From Gammaproteobacteria bacterium (GTDB lineage: Bacteria; Pseudomonadota; Gammaproteobacteria; Xanthomonadales; Xanthomonadaceae), in assembly GCA_025356635.1 (NCBI GenBank), contig JANXRY010000026.1, positions 1 through 48,706 of the forward strand: DNA of 48,706 nt. Reading direction: 5' to 3'. The stretch's first letter is position 1. The number at the start of each line of letters is the position of its first letter. Below are positions 1 to 10,470 of the stretch, piece by piece. The notes under the pieces were generated by a model that made no database searches, was not told the DNA's origin, and saw only the letters and a program-made list of their open reading frames with translations. The translations under genes were made by a program, and so were the position numbers.

Positions 1-2
1 CA

Positions 3-515
3 CTGGCCACGCTGAAGGCATCGCTGCAAGCCGATCCGCGACTGTCCGTCGATGTGCAAAACGAACAGGACTATTACAGCTCGCAAACCAAGCAGTTCCG
101 TCAACAGATCGGCGTGCTGGCCGGCGTGGTCACCTTGATCATGGCGCTGGGCGCGATCTTCGCCGCGCTCAACACCATGTATGCGGCGGTCGCGACCCGC
201 AGCAAGGAAATCGCCACCTTGCGCGCGCTTGGTTTCGGTGGCCTGGCTGTGCTGACCTCGGTGATGATCGAAGCGCTGGTGCTGGCCCTGCTCGGCGGCA
301 TGCTCGGCGCAGTGATCGCCTACGCGCTGTTCAACGGCTTCACTGTTTCGACCTTGGGCCAGAACTTCACCCAAGTGGTGTTCGCATTCCGGGTAACCCC
401 GGGGCTGGTGCTCACGGGCCTGGTGATCGCACTGGTGATCGGCCTGCTCGGCGGTTTCCTGCCGGCGCTGCGCGCGGCACGACAACCAGTGACAACCGCG
501 CTGCGCGGCGGCTGA
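3..515 (+). CDS. ABC transporter permease, FtsX/MacB family (3' end only)
   Basis: The reading frame is open from the left edge, so only the C-terminal part (about 170 residues) is present. It contains three hydrophobic segments, the first preceded by QFRQQIGVLAGVV. Between segments one and two is the hallmark loop AVATRSKEIATLRALGFG, and the protein ends with PALRAARQPVTTALRGG. This is the C-terminal FtsX domain of MacB/LolC-type permeases, which pair with an ATPase in the inner membrane to drive export or envelope work rather than import. The partner ATPase gene, if adjacent, lies outside the window. The stop codon is 3 nt from the stop of the convergent exporter gene. The family is clear; the substrate is unknown. 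Confidence 0.88.
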   Translation: MATLKASLQADPRLSVDVQNEQDYYSSQTKQFRQQIGVLAGVVTLIMALGAIFAALNTMYAAVATRSKEIATLRALGFGGLAVLTSVMIEALVLALLGGMLGAVIAYALFNGFTVSTLGQNFTQVVFAFRVTPGLVLTGLVIALVIGLLGGFLPALRAARQPVTTALRGG

Positions 516-518
516 CCC

Positions 519-1418
519 CTAGACGCGCGCCTTGGCCCGGCTGATGATCAGCACGCCGAGCAGGATCACCGCCATCGCGCCGATCACGTGCGCGTCGACG
601 TGTTCGCCGAGCAGCAGTGCGCCAAGCAATACCGCGATCGGCGGATTGACGTAGGCGTAGCTCGTTGCCAACGCCGGGCGCACGTGATGCAGCAACCAGA
701 CGTAGGCCGAAAAGCCGACGATCGAACCGAACAGCGCGAGGTAGAGCACAGCCAGCATCGGCCGCAGCGGCGGCAGTTCGTGCATGCGTTCGCCGAGCAG
801 CAGGCCGACCACGATCATGATCACGCCGCCACATAGCATCTGCGCGGCCGTGCTCATGAACGGCGCCGGCAGGTCGCGATCGCGGCTCCAGACCGAACCG
901 AAGGCCCAGGCCATCGGCGCCGACAGCAAGGCGATCGTGCCAGGCAAGCTGGCACTCATCGCGCTGCCGAGGTTGAGCCAGACGACTCCGACGAAGCCGA
1001 TGCCCAACCCCAGCCACTCGAGCCGGCTTGGATGCCGGCCCCGGAACGCGCTGAACATGCCCGCCCACAACGGCATGGAGGCGACCCCGATTGCCGCCAG
1101 GCCGGTACTCACGGTTTGCTCGGCGACGTTCACCAAGCCGTTGCCCAAAAGCATCATCAGCACGCCAAGTACTGCGGCGTTGCGCCACTGCGCCGGCGTC
1201 GGCGGAGCCTGGCCGCGCCAGCGCAGAGCGCCGTAGAACAAGGTGCTGGCGAGCAGGAAGCGCAGCCCGCCCATCAGGAACGGCGGAAATGCATCGAGCC
1301 CAACGCGAATCGCGAAGTAGGTCGATCCCCAGACCAGGTAAACCGAGGCCAACGCGAGGAACACCCGCATCGAGCGATTGGCGGGCGCGGCGACGGCAGT
1401 TGGAGCGAGGCTGTTCAT
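519..1418 (-). CDS. yedA: EamA/DMT-family drug/metabolite exporter, YedA-like
   Basis: A 299-residue membrane protein with two EamA halves and about ten hydrophobic segments. The first segment carries VYLVWGSTYFAIRVGLD followed by FPPFLMGGLRF, as in YedA-type exporters of the drug/metabolite transporter superfamily. I chose the ATG at 1418 because the first transmembrane segment follows about 20 residues later. A longer frame reaches 1550 but runs into the divergent regulator and adds a non-hydrophobic, Arg-rich leader. The gene is divergent from an Lrp/AsnC regulator 83 nt away, a common pairing for amino-acid or metabolite exporters, so induction by that regulator is likely. Substrate unknown. 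Confidence 0.88.
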   Translation of the reverse strand: MNSLAPTAVAAPANRSMRVFLALASVYLVWGSTYFAIRVGLDAFPPFLMGGLRFLLASTLFYGALRWRGQAPPTPAQWRNAAVLGVLMMLLGNGLVNVAEQTVSTGLAAIGVASMPLWAGMFSAFRGRHPSRLEWLGLGIGFVGVVWLNLGSAMSASLPGTIALLSAPMAWAFGSVWSRDRDLPAPFMSTAAQMLCGGVIMIVVGLLLGERMHELPPLRPMLAVLYLALFGSIVGFSAYVWLLHHVRPALATSYAYVNPPIAVLLGALLLGEHVDAHVIGAMAVILLGVLIISRAKARV

Positions 1419-1501
1419 GACGAATTCTGGCTCGTGCGGGCGCCAGTGCGGCAGCGCAAGGATCACAGCGTAGCGGTGCGGCGAGAATCGCGATTGAAAA
1501 A

Positions 1502-2026
1502 ATGCCCGTCTGGACGCAAAATTATTGCGTGGCGAAAAACCCGCTGACACTCGACGAAATCGACCATCGCCTGCTGGCGCTGGTGCAGCGCGATGCTGAC
1601 GTCACCCTGACCAAACTCGGCGATGCCATCGGCCTGTCGGCCAGCGCGGTGCAGCGTCGGCTGACCCGCTATCGCAAGGCCGGCCTGCTCCGACAAGTCG
1701 CCGTACTCGATCCAAAATTGCTCGGCAACACCACACAGGCGGCCGTGCTGGTGACCATGGAGCGCGATTCGGCCAAACAGCACGCTGCCTTCTGCGCACG
1801 CATGCGCGCCGCGCCGGAAGTGCAGCAATGCTATGTGCTGGCCGGCGAATGGGATTACCTGGTGCTGCTCAACAGCAACGGCCTGAGTCACTACCGTGAA
1901 ATCGCCGAACGCCTGTTCATCGACGAAGGCGCGATTCGCCGCTACGAAACGCACATGGTGTTCGAGCCGGTGAAACTCGGGCTGGCATTACCCACCCGGC
2001 AATCGTCGCCGCGCCGGCGCAAGTAG
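1502..2026 (+). CDS. Lrp/AsnC family transcriptional regulator
   Basis: A 174-residue protein with the Lrp architecture: an N-terminal winged helix (LDEIDHRLLALVQRDADVT, then the recognition helix SASAVQRRLTRYRKAGLL) and a C-terminal RAM ligand-binding domain (from about residue 70, containing VLAGEWDYLVLL). Such proteins bind amino acids and activate or repress neighbouring transport genes. It is divergent from the yedA-like exporter, the likely target. The start is uncertain: ATG 1502 adds nine residues before a GTG at 1529, and neither has a strong ribosome-binding site. Its stop lies 6 nt from the end of the convergent ada remnant. Confidence 0.9.
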   Translation: MPVWTQNYCVAKNPLTLDEIDHRLLALVQRDADVTLTKLGDAIGLSASAVQRRLTRYRKAGLLRQVAVLDPKLLGNTTQAAVLVTMERDSAKQHAAFCARMRAAPEVQQCYVLAGEWDYLVLLNSNGLSHYREIAERLFIDEGAIRRYETHMVFEPVKLGLALPTRQSSPRRRK

Positions 2027-2032
2027 CGCGCA

Positions 2033-2694
2033 TCAACCGGCGCGTTCGCGCTGCAACAGTTCATCCTTGCGTGGCAGTCCCCAACGATAACCACCCAGCG
2101 AACTGTCACCGCGGATGATCCGGTGACAGGGCACCAGCACCGCCAGGCGATTCTGCGCGCAGGCGCGGGCCACGGCACGTGCAGCACGCGGTTGCCCGAG
2201 CATGCCGGCGAGTTCGGCATAACTGCGCGTCTGGCCTCCAGGAATCGTCATCAGCGCCTGCCAGACGCGTTGCTGGAACGCGGTGCCGATCAATTCCAAC
2301 GGCACCCGCCCGGACAAGCCAGTGAGTGCATCCGCCACCGCACGCACACACGGGGGAGGAATTCGTCACAGCCGGCCTGGACGCGCTCGATCGCGGCCTT
2401 GGGAAACTCGGCGCGCAATTCCGCCAGCAAACGCGCTTCCTCGTCGCCGAGCGCGACTGCGCAGACACGGCTGGGCGAACCGTAGCCGGCATCCACCACA
2501 GCCCGGGTGACATCGCTGCTTTCGCGCAGGCCCTGCTTCAGGCTGGCCAGCTTCACCTGCGCACGGTACTGGGCTGGCGAGATCCCGAATTGCGCGCGAA
2601 AGCATCGTTGCAGATGGCCGGGGCTGAAGCCAACGGCGGCACCGAGCGCGTCGAGGGAGTATTCATCGGCCTCAAGCAGGCGACGGGCCCTCAT
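2033..2694 (-). pseudogene. ada: Decayed ada: AraC domain plus O6-methylguanine methyltransferase domain, frameshifted
   Basis: Two minus-strand frames together make a broken Ada protein. The first (2694 down to about 2355) encodes an AraC-type helix-turn-helix (LEADEYSLDALGAAVGFSPG, ending DAGYGSPSRV). The second (about 2350 down to 2033) encodes the alkyltransferase core, with TAFQQRVWQALMTIPGG and the active-site motif VPCHRIIRG. The frames join if one base is restored in the run of five G at 2350-2354. Compared with E. coli Ada, the text jumps from YGSPSRV straight to CAVALGD, an in-frame loss of roughly 50 residues. The N-terminal zinc/phosphotriester domain is absent because the reading frame begins in a hairpin repeat beside prc. 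A sequencing error could explain the frameshift but not the two deletions. A GTG at 2347 could still start a free methyltransferase domain of 104 residues. Confidence 0.8.
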
Positions 2695-2733
2695 CCCAAC
2701 CCTCTTCCGCCAGCGGGAGAGGGGGATGGATGG
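2688..2733. repeat. Palindromic intergenic repeat between ada remnant and prc
   Basis: An inverted repeat with arms CCCTCTTCCGC (2700-2710) and GCGGGAGAGGG (2713-2723) around a 2-nt loop, 10 of 11 positions pairing. It is preceded by a CCCTCATCCCAAC stretch and followed by GGATGG. The motif resembles the short GC-rich palindromes, CCCTCNCCCCAACCCTCTCCCGC and relatives, that are scattered between genes in many proteobacteria. It lies just past the prc stop and covers the place where the 5' end of ada should be. There is no U-tract, so it is not a standard terminator, though it may protect the 3' end of prc mRNA. Confidence 0.65.
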
Positions 2734-2734
2734 T

Positions 2735-4906
2735 TCAATCGGCCCAGACCAGTGCTTTCTTGGTGGCCGGCAGCACTTGCGCCGCCAGTCGGGGATCGCC
2801 GCTGAGCAAGGTAATGGCATCGGCGAGGATGGCCGAACTTTCGCGCAACAATGGATCCGGCCGGTGCTTCGACGCCAGTTCGGCGGCCACCTGGGCGGCA
2901 ACGTTGCGCTCGTCGGCCTGCAAGCCGTCGTCCTTGTTGGCGGCGTCAACCGCCAGGCCCAGGGCAATGCGTTGGGCATCGCGCTGTTTGCGCAGCGCCT
3001 CCAGGCGATCGCGGTCGGCACGACGTTCGGCCTCGTTGAGCGAGATTAGTTTCTTGTCGCGCTCACTGTGGAATTGCGCCACGTCCTGCGCCCACCACTG
3101 GTACTCGCGATCATTGCCGGAACGGGTTTGGTGCATGGCGCTGAGGCGCGGCAGGATCGGCGCGAAATTGCCTAGTGCCTCGTGCGACGCCAAGCCGATA
3201 TGCGTAGCCGGCAGGGCGTTGTCGAACGTGCTCTCGCCGAATTCGCTGGCATCCACGGTCACCGGAAACTCGATGTCGGGCACGACACCGGCGTGCTGCG
3301 TGGTGCCGCCGCTGACGCGGAAGAACTGGGCGATGGTCAGCTTGACCTGGCCGAAGCGAGTGCCGTCGCGCGCCGGCCAGCGGTCGAGGTCAATGAGGTT
3401 TTGCACGGTGCCCTTGCCGAAAGTGGGTTCGCCGATGATCAGCCCGCGACCGTAATCCTGGATGGCAGCGGCAAAGATTTCCGTGGCCGACGCCGAGCTG
3501 CGATTGACCAGCACCGCCAGCGGGCCATCCCAGGCGACACCATTGTTTTCGTCGTTGTCCACGCTGACCCGGCCGCCGGATTCGCGCACTTGCACGACTG
3601 GACCATGGTCAATGAACAGGCCGGTCAGGGCGACGGCCTCGACCAGCGAGCCACCGCCATTCTCGCGCAGGTCCATGACCACGCCGTCGACCTTGGCGGC
3701 CTTGAGTTCAGCAAGCAATTTGGCTACGTCGCTGGTGGCCGAGCGTGCGTCCGGATCACCCCGGCGCGCGGCCTCGAAATCGAGATAGAACCCGGGCAGG
3801 GTGATCACGCCGATCTTTTTCCCCTGGACATCGATCACTGATCGACTGGCCGCTTGTTCCTCGAGCTTGATCTTGTCACGCACCAGGCCCAGCAAGTGAT
3901 GCTGGCCATCAACGCCGGCATCGCCAGGAAGAATGTCGAGCCGCACCTTGGTGCCCTTGGCGCCGCGGATGAGGTCGACAACATCGTCGATGCGCCAGCC
4001 AACGACATCGGTCATCGCGCCGTTGTCGCCCTGCCCGACCGCAACCACCCGGTCACCGACCTTGAGCTTGCCCGACATCATCGCCGGCCCACCGGGCACC
4101 AGAGTACGAATGAGCACGAAGTCGTCCTGACGCTCAAGCACTGCGCCAATGCCTTCCAGCGACAACCGCATGTTCATGTTGAAGGTTTCGGCGCTGCGCG
4201 GACTCATGTAGCTGGTATGCGGATCGATCGAAATGGCGTACGAATTCATGAAGGACTCGAAGACGTCGTCGCCACGCGATTCGTGCGCACGCTTGGCCAA
4301 CGTCGCATAGCGCTTGTCGAGGGTCTTGCGGATTTCCTCGGCCGGACGTCCGGCAAGCCGCAGGCGCAGAACGTCGTTCTTGACGTACTTGCGCCACAGT
4401 TCGTTGAGTGCCGCAGGATCGCTGGCCCAAGCAGCCTTCTCGCGATCCCAGGCCCAGGATTCCTTGGCGCTGAAATCGAACGGCTTGGCCAACAGGTTGC
4501 GAGCGTAAGCGACGCGTTCGTCAACCCGCTGCACATAAGTGTTGAAAATGTCGTAGGCCGGCTGCAGCTGCTGGTTCTTGATGGCGTCATCCAGGCCGGT
4601 GCGATACGGCGCGAACCGGTTGATATCGGCCTGGCTGAAGAACATCTTGCCGCCATCGAGGGAATCGAGGTAGCGCCGGAAAATATCCGCCGAGAGCGCG
4701 TCGTTCAGGGGCAGCGGCCGGTAGGCATAGCGGCTGTCGGACAGCACCCCATAGACGAGTCGAGAAGCCGCCGCCTGGGCGTCGGTCGGCGCCAGCGCGA
4801 CCGGATGCGTCGTTGCGACCCGCACGGAGGTGGCCGCCAGCGCGAAGGTCAGCGGCAGCAGGGCGGACAGGACGAGCAACTGGCGCTTGGAGATACGTTT
4901 GGACAT
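2735..4906 (-). CDS. prc: Carboxy-terminal processing protease (tail-specific protease, S41)
   Basis: A 723-residue periplasmic serine protease of the Prc/Tsp type, which trims or degrades envelope proteins from the C terminus. It has an N-terminal signal segment (KRQLLVLSALLPLTFALA), a helical N-domain, a PDZ domain at about residues 240-330 and an S41 catalytic core. By alignment with E. coli Prc, the catalytic Ser is S473 (in SSASATEIF), with D484 and K498 (in TFGKGTVQ). The start at 4906 has an AAGGA ribosome-binding site with an 8-nt spacer at 4915-4919; an upstream ATG at 4927 has no such signal. Length is close to the E. coli protein (682). It stands alone downstream of lipA on the same strand. 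Confidence 0.95.
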   Translation of the reverse strand: MSKRISKRQLLVLSALLPLTFALAATSVRVATTHPVALAPTDAQAAASRLVYGVLSDSRYAYRPLPLNDALSADIFRRYLDSLDGGKMFFSQADINRFAPYRTGLDDAIKNQQLQPAYDIFNTYVQRVDERVAYARNLLAKPFDFSAKESWAWDREKAAWASDPAALNELWRKYVKNDVLRLRLAGRPAEEIRKTLDKRYATLAKRAHESRGDDVFESFMNSYAISIDPHTSYMSPRSAETFNMNMRLSLEGIGAVLERQDDFVLIRTLVPGGPAMMSGKLKVGDRVVAVGQGDNGAMTDVVGWRIDDVVDLIRGAKGTKVRLDILPGDAGVDGQHHLLGLVRDKIKLEEQAASRSVIDVQGKKIGVITLPGFYLDFEAARRGDPDARSATSDVAKLLAELKAAKVDGVVMDLRENGGGSLVEAVALTGLFIDHGPVVQVRESGGRVSVDNDENNGVAWDGPLAVLVNRSSASATEIFAAAIQDYGRGLIIGEPTFGKGTVQNLIDLDRWPARDGTRFGQVKLTIAQFFRVSGGTTQHAGVVPDIEFPVTVDASEFGESTFDNALPATHIGLASHEALGNFAPILPRLSAMHQTRSGNDREYQWWAQDVAQFHSERDKKLISLNEAERRADRDRLEALRKQRDAQRIALGLAVDAANKDDGLQADERNVAAQVAAELASKHRPDPLLRESSAILADAITLLSGDPRLAAQVLPATKKALVWAD

Positions 4907-4994
4907 TGATCGGGTCCTTGAGACCATGGTGCGTAGGGCAGCTTGCGCTGTTTTGTGTGGGCGCGGCGTGTGCCGATGGTACTGCCCGGTCAGC

Positions 4995-6005
4995 TTAGGC
5001 GATGGCTTGAACGAATCCCGCTTCAGCCGCCATTCGGTCGGCGTGGTAGGACGAGCGCACCATCGGCCCGGAAGCGACGTGGGTGAAGCCCAGACCTTCG
5101 CCGAGCGCGCGGAGTTCCTCGAATTCGGCCGGTGTCCAGTATCTGATCACCGGATGGTGGTGCGGGGTCGGTTGCAGATACTGGCCGAGGGTGACCATGT
5201 CGACGTCGTGTTCGCGCAGATCGCGCAAGGTGACTTCAACCTGTGCCATGGTTTCACCTAGGCCGAGCATGATCCCGGACTTGGTCGGCAAGCCCGGATG
5301 CTGGGCCTTGAAGCGCTTGAGCAATTGCAGCGACCACAGGTAATCGGCGCCCGGACGCACGTTCGGGTACAGATCCGGCACCGTTTCCAGGTTGTGGTTG
5401 AACACATCCGGCGGGTTGTCCTTGAGCACTTCCAGCGCGCGCTCCATGCGGCCCTTGCCGCGGAAATCCGGGGTCAGGATCTCGATCTTGATCGCTGGCG
5501 ACAGCGCGCGCGTTTCCCGGATGCAGTCGGCGAAATGCTGGGCGCCGCCGTCGCGCAGGTCGTCGCGATCAACGGACGTTATGACTACGTATCTCAAGCC
5601 CATGTCGGCGATGGTGCGGGCGAGGTTCGCTGGTTCATTCACATCCGGTGGCTTCGGCCGGCCGTGGGCGACATCGCAGAACGAGCAGCGGCGCGTGCAG
5701 ACTTCGCCGAGAATCATGAACGTCGCGGTGCCGTGGCTGAAGCACTCGTGGATGTTCGGGCAACTGGCCTCTTCGCAGACCGTGACCAGATGATTTTCGC
5801 GCAGCTTGGCCTTGAGCTTGGCCACGGAATTTCCAGCGGGAATGCGCACCCGGATCCAGCTCGGCTTGCGCAGCACCGGCGCGGTTTCGTCGAACTTCAC
5901 CGGACTGCGCGCGATCTTGTCTTCACCCAATTGCTTCGCGCCCTCGACCAGCGGGCCGATGATGTGCAGCGGAATGGATTTGCTGGCGAACTCGCTCGAC
6001 GACAT
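4995..6005 (-). CDS. lipA: Lipoyl synthase
   Basis: A 336-residue radical SAM enzyme that inserts two sulfurs into the octanoyl chain on the E2 and GcvH proteins to make lipoate. Both iron-sulfur signatures are visible: the auxiliary-cluster cysteines in [12 protein letters not shown] and the radical SAM cluster in [10 protein letters not shown]. The conserved C-terminal [15 protein letters not shown] supplies the serine ligand of the auxiliary cluster. I start at ATG 6005 (MSSSEFASK); an upstream ATG at 6101 lies inside lipB and its extra residues are not LipA-like. It follows lipB by 7 nt in a ybeD-lipB-lipA operon, so octanoyl transfer and sulfur insertion are co-expressed. Confidence 0.97.
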   Translation of the reverse strand: MSSSEFASKSIPLHIIGPLVEGAKQLGEDKIARSPVKFDETAPVLRKPSWIRVRIPAGNSVAKLKAKLRENHLVTVCEEASCPNIHECFSHGTATFMILGEVCTRRCSFCDVAHGRPKPPDVNEPANLARTIADMGLRYVVITSVDRDDLRDGGAQHFADCIRETRALSPAIKIEILTPDFRGKGRMERALEVLKDNPPDVFNHNLETVPDLYPNVRPGADYLWSLQLLKRFKAQHPGLPTKSGIMLGLGETMAQVEVTLRDLREHDVDMVTLGQYLQPTPHHHPVIRYWTPAEFEELRALGEGLGFTHVASGPMVRSSYHADRMAAEAGFVQAIA

Positions 6006-6012
6006 GGATGGC

Positions 6013-6699
6013 TCAGGCAGGAAAGGGGGTGGGCGACGACAAGGATGGCAGTTCCGGCGTGAACAGCGGGCGCAGGCCCAGTTGTTTCGACAGCTCGGCA
6101 ACCAGTATCGGCCGCACTTCGGCCAACGTGGCCGGACCGCCGGATTTTAGCACCGAGGTCACTTGCAAACCGGCGTAACCGCAGGGGTTGATGCGATCGA
6201 ACGGTTCCAGGTCCATGGCGACATTGAAAGCCAAGCCATGGAAGGTACACCCGTGACGAACACGCAAGCCGAGCGCGCCGATCTTCTCGCCAGCCACATA
6301 CACACCAGGCGCACCGTCACGGCGCGCGGCGCGGATGTCCCAGGTGGCGAGGGTGTCGATCAGCGCCTGCTCGATCCGGCAGACGAACTCGCGCACGCCC
6401 AGGTTGAGCCGACGCAGGTCCACCAGCGGATAGGCGACGATCTGGCCGGGCCCGTGGTAGGTCACCTGCCCGCCACGATTGGTCCGGATCACCGGAATGT
6501 CGCCCGGCGCCAGCACATGCTCGGGCTTGCCGGCCTGGCCGAGGGTGAACACGGGATCGTGCTCGACCAGCCAGAGCTCGTCGCCACCGTCGTCACCGCG
6601 GGTATCGGTGTAGGCCTCCATCGCCCGCCAAACCGGCTCGAAGGCGTGCCGGCCGAAGTCGCGGATCGTCCAATCGCGCGCTGGGCTCAGAGCGTCCAC
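6013..6699 (-). CDS. lipB: Octanoyl-[acyl-carrier-protein]:protein N-octanoyltransferase
   Basis: A 228-residue protein that moves octanoate from acyl-ACP to lipoyl domains, the step before LipA. The core motifs of the family are present: [34 protein letters not shown] (with the catalytic lysine in GEKIGALG), and [10 protein letters not shown] containing the region of the catalytic cysteine in NPCGYAG. The start codon is GTG at 6699, overlapping the end of the ybeD-like gene by 13 nt; no better start is seen. Its stop is 7 nt before lipA. Position and order match the widespread ybeD-lipB-lipA arrangement. Confidence 0.96.
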   Translation of the reverse strand: MDALSPARDWTIRDFGRHAFEPVWRAMEAYTDTRGDDGGDELWLVEHDPVFTLGQAGKPEHVLAPGDIPVIRTNRGGQVTYHGPGQIVAYPLVDLRRLNLGVREFVCRIEQALIDTLATWDIRAARRDGAPGVYVAGEKIGALGLRVRHGCTFHGLAFNVAMDLEPFDRINPCGYAGLQVTSVLKSGGPATLAEVRPILVAELSKQLGLRPLFTPELPSLSSPTPFPA

Positions 6700-6959
6700 T
6701 TCACTTCCGGATGGCCACGCAGCGCCACGTGCGCGGCGTCGTAATCAGCACGGCTTTCGGCGCGGAAACTCAGCGCCACCGAAACGTAGCGGCCGGCGCT
6801 CGACGCGCGCGAGCGAACGGTTTCGTGCAGCACGACCAAGCCAGCAGCGGCCAGCAGCGCCGGAATCTCCCGCTCCAGCCCGGCTTCGGCCGAACCCAGG
6901 GCGGTGATTTCGAACACGCCGGGGAACTGGAAGCCTTGGTCGTCGGAAGTTTTTTGCAT
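6687..6959 (-). CDS. ybeD: DUF493/YbeD family small regulatory protein
   Basis: A 90-residue alpha/beta protein with the DUF493 pattern: [13 protein letters not shown] near the N terminus, a [12 protein letters not shown] strand in the middle and a C-terminal HPEVKWTL. YbeD folds like the regulatory domain of D-3-phosphoglycerate dehydrogenase. Its function is not settled, although it is nearly always found between dacA/dacC and lipB. Start ATG 6959 (MQKTSDD) is preferred over one at 7016, which adds 19 atypical residues. It overlaps lipB by 13 nt. Here its usual upstream neighbour dacC is about 3.5 kb away, separated by two opposite-strand genes. Confidence 0.9.
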   Translation of the reverse strand: MQKTSDDQGFQFPGVFEITALGSAEAGLEREIPALLAAAGLVVLHETVRSRASSAGRYVSVALSFRAESRADYDAAHVALRGHPEVKWTL

Positions 6960-7093
6960 GCCCCCATTATCGGGGTTGGCAACGGCTTTCCCAAGCGGCG
7001 ACCCTGCGCACGGCACATGCCGACCGCCGACAGGCAGGCTAAGATTAGTAGTTCCGACTCCCCTGACCCCGACTCCGACCGGATGCGCATCCC

Positions 7094-9283
7094 ATGCCCA
7101 AGAAGCCCCTAGTCCTGATGATCTCCGCCGCCCTCACCCTGGCCGCCTGCAGCACCACTCCCACGACCAAACCGGCCATGACTGACCAAGCTCCCACTCC
7201 CGCCCCGGCTGCCGCACCGGTGGAAGCCAGCAATCCGTTTTTCGCGCCAAGCTCCTTGTACTTGCAGGCGCCAGAGTGGGACAAGATCAAGGACGAGCAC
7301 TACATGCCTGCCTTCGTCGAAGGAATGCGCCGGCATGAGACCGAGATCCGCGCCATCGCCGACAATCCGGAAGCGCCGACCTTCGACAACACCATCGTCG
7401 CCATGGAGCGCTCCGGCACCATGCTCAGCCGCGTTCGCCGCGCATTCAATGTCGCGTCTGGCACCAACAAGAACGACACTATCCAGAACATCGAGAATGA
7501 GATCTCGCCCAAGCTGGCCGCGCACGGCGACAGCATCGTCCTCGATCCGGCCCTGTTCGCACGTATCGATACCTTGTTCCAGAAGCGCGCGAGCCTGGGC
7601 CTGGATCCAATCTCGCTGCGCCTGCTAGAGCGCTACCACCTCGATTTCGTGCGTAGCGGCGCCCAGCTCTCGGAAGCCGACAAAACCACCCTGCGCGCGC
7701 TGAACGAAGAGGAGTCGAAGCTCTCCACGCTCTACTCCGAACACCTGCTCAAGGACACCCAGGCCAGCGCGGTCGTGGTTGATACGCTGGCTGAACTCGA
7801 CGGCCTGTCGCAGGCAGAGAAGGACGCCGCCGCCGCAGCCGCCAAGGCCAAAGGCATGGACGGCAAGTGGTTGATCCCGCTGGTCAACACCACCCACCAG
7901 CCGAAGGAAGCCGAGCTGACCAATCGCGGCCTGCGCGAGCGCCTGTACCGGGCCTCGATCGCCCGCGGCAACCATGGCGGCGACAACGACAACCGCGCAC
8001 TGATTTCCCGCCTGGCCCAGCTACGCGCGCAGAAGGCCAAGCTGCTCGGCTTCGCTACCTACGCCGACTACGTGCTCGACGACCAGATGGCGAAGAATCC
8101 GCAGTCGGCGATGGCCCTGCTCAGCCAGGTTGGCGCCGCTGCGGTGGTCCGCGCCAAGCAGGAAATCGCCGACATGCAGGCGGTGATCGATCGCCAGCAT
8201 GGTGGCTTCAAGCTGCAGCCCTGGGACTGGGAGTTCTATGCCGAGCAGGTACGCAAGGAAAAGTACGACCTCGACGAGTCGCAGACCAAGCCCTACTTCG
8301 AACTCGACCGCGTGCTAAAGGACGGTGTGTTCTACGCCGCCCACCAGATGTACGGCGTCAGCTTCAAGCAGCGCACCGACCTGCCCGTCTACAACCCCGA
8401 CACCCGCGTCTGGGAAGTGTTCGACGCCGACGGATCGACCATCGGCCTGATCTACACCGACTACTTCGCCCGCGACAGCAAGCAGGGCGGCGCCTGGATG
8501 GACAGCCTGGTCGACCAGTCGTACCTGATGGGCACCAAGCCGGTGGTCTATAACGAACTCAACATCACCAAGCCGGCCCCGGGCCAGCCGGTGCTGCTGA
8601 CCTTCGATGAAGTCACCACCATGTTCCATGAGTTCGGCCACGGCCTGCACGGCCTGTTCTCGCAGGTGAAGTACCCGTACATGTCGGGCACCAACACGCC
8701 GCGCGACTTCGTCGAGTTCCCGTCGCAGTTCAACGAGAACTGGGCGCTGGAGCCGACCGTGCTGGCCCACTACGCCCATCACTACCAGACCGGTGCAGCG
8801 ATGCCGGCCGAACTGGTGGCGAAGATCAAGAAGTCGAGCAAGTTCAATCAGGGCTTCGAGACGCTGGAATACACCGAATCCGCGCTGGTGGACATGGAAT
8901 GGCACGCGCTGTCGGCAGATGCGCCTTTGCAGGATCCGACCGCGTTCGAAGCCGCCGCGCTGAAGAAGCACGGCGTTGACCTCGCACAGGTTCCGCCGCG
9001 CTACCACACCACATATTTCTCGCACGTCTGGGGTGGTGGTTACGCGGCCGGTTACTACGCCTACCTGTGGACGGCCGTGCTCGGCGCCGACAGCTATGCC
9101 TGGTTCAACGAACACGGCGGCATGACTGCCGCCAACGGCAAGCTGTACCGCGATGGCGTGCTGTCGCGCGGCGGCACCATGGACGCACACCAGCTGTACC
9201 TGAACTTCCGTGGCCACGAGCCGGGCGTCAGCCCGCTGCTCGAACAACGCGGGCTGGTGCCGGACAAGAAAGCCAAGAAGTAA
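7094..9283 (+). CDS. dcp: M3 family peptidyl-dipeptidase, lipoprotein form
   Basis: A 729-residue zinc metallopeptidase of the Dcp/oligopeptidase M3 family. The zinc motif is MFHEFGHGLHG (HExGH), followed by the expected downstream glutamate region (QGFETLEYTES) and the C-terminal HVWGGGYAAGYYAYLW, which helps bind substrate. The N terminus is a lipoprotein signal (LTLAAC lipobox at about residues 15-20) followed by a Pro/Ala-rich linker, so the enzyme is probably anchored to a membrane facing the periplasm, unlike the soluble E. coli Dcp. It cleaves dipeptides from the C terminus of peptides. It is divergent from ybeD (134-nt gap) and is followed by a strong terminator. Confidence 0.94.
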   Translation: MPKKPLVLMISAALTLAACSTTPTTKPAMTDQAPTPAPAAAPVEASNPFFAPSSLYLQAPEWDKIKDEHYMPAFVEGMRRHETEIRAIADNPEAPTFDNTIVAMERSGTMLSRVRRAFNVASGTNKNDTIQNIENEISPKLAAHGDSIVLDPALFARIDTLFQKRASLGLDPISLRLLERYHLDFVRSGAQLSEADKTTLRALNEEESKLSTLYSEHLLKDTQASAVVVDTLAELDGLSQAEKDAAAAAAKAKGMDGKWLIPLVNTTHQPKEAELTNRGLRERLYRASIARGNHGGDNDNRALISRLAQLRAQKAKLLGFATYADYVLDDQMAKNPQSAMALLSQVGAAAVVRAKQEIADMQAVIDRQHGGFKLQPWDWEFYAEQVRKEKYDLDESQTKPYFELDRVLKDGVFYAAHQMYGVSFKQRTDLPVYNPDTRVWEVFDADGSTIGLIYTDYFARDSKQGGAWMDSLVDQSYLMGTKPVVYNELNITKPAPGQPVLLTFDEVTTMFHEFGHGLHGLFSQVKYPYMSGTNTPRDFVEFPSQFNENWALEPTVLAHYAHHYQTGAAMPAELVAKIKKSSKFNQGFETLEYTESALVDMEWHALSADAPLQDPTAFEAAALKKHGVDLAQVPPRYHTTYFSHVWGGGYAAGYYAYLWTAVLGADSYAWFNEHGGMTAANGKLYRDGVLSRGGTMDAHQLYLNFRGHEPGVSPLLEQRGLVPDKKAKK

Positions 9284-9310
9284 TCCGCAGTAGTAGTATC
9301 GATTCACCGA

Positions 9311-9339
9311 CAAAGCCGCCGCGAGGCGGCTTTGTTTTT
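9311..9339 (+). terminator. Rho-independent terminator after dcp
   Basis: A perfect 10-bp stem, CAAAGCCGCC (9311-9320) with GGCGGCTTTG (9325-9334), closes a GCGA tetraloop and is followed by TTTTT. It lies 27 nt after the dcp stop and just before the ribosome-binding site of the dehydrogenase gene, so the two genes are separate transcription units or the second is expressed by read-through. Confidence 0.92.
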
Positions 9340-9353
9340 CCAGGGAAACGAAT

Positions 9354-10463
<1,110 letters not shown>

Positions 10464-10470
10464 AGCAAAG

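Noticed and set aside
3854-4909. A 351-codon plus-strand open frame over prc
   Set aside because: Antisense to prc, whose catalytic residues are clear on the other strand; no domain visible.
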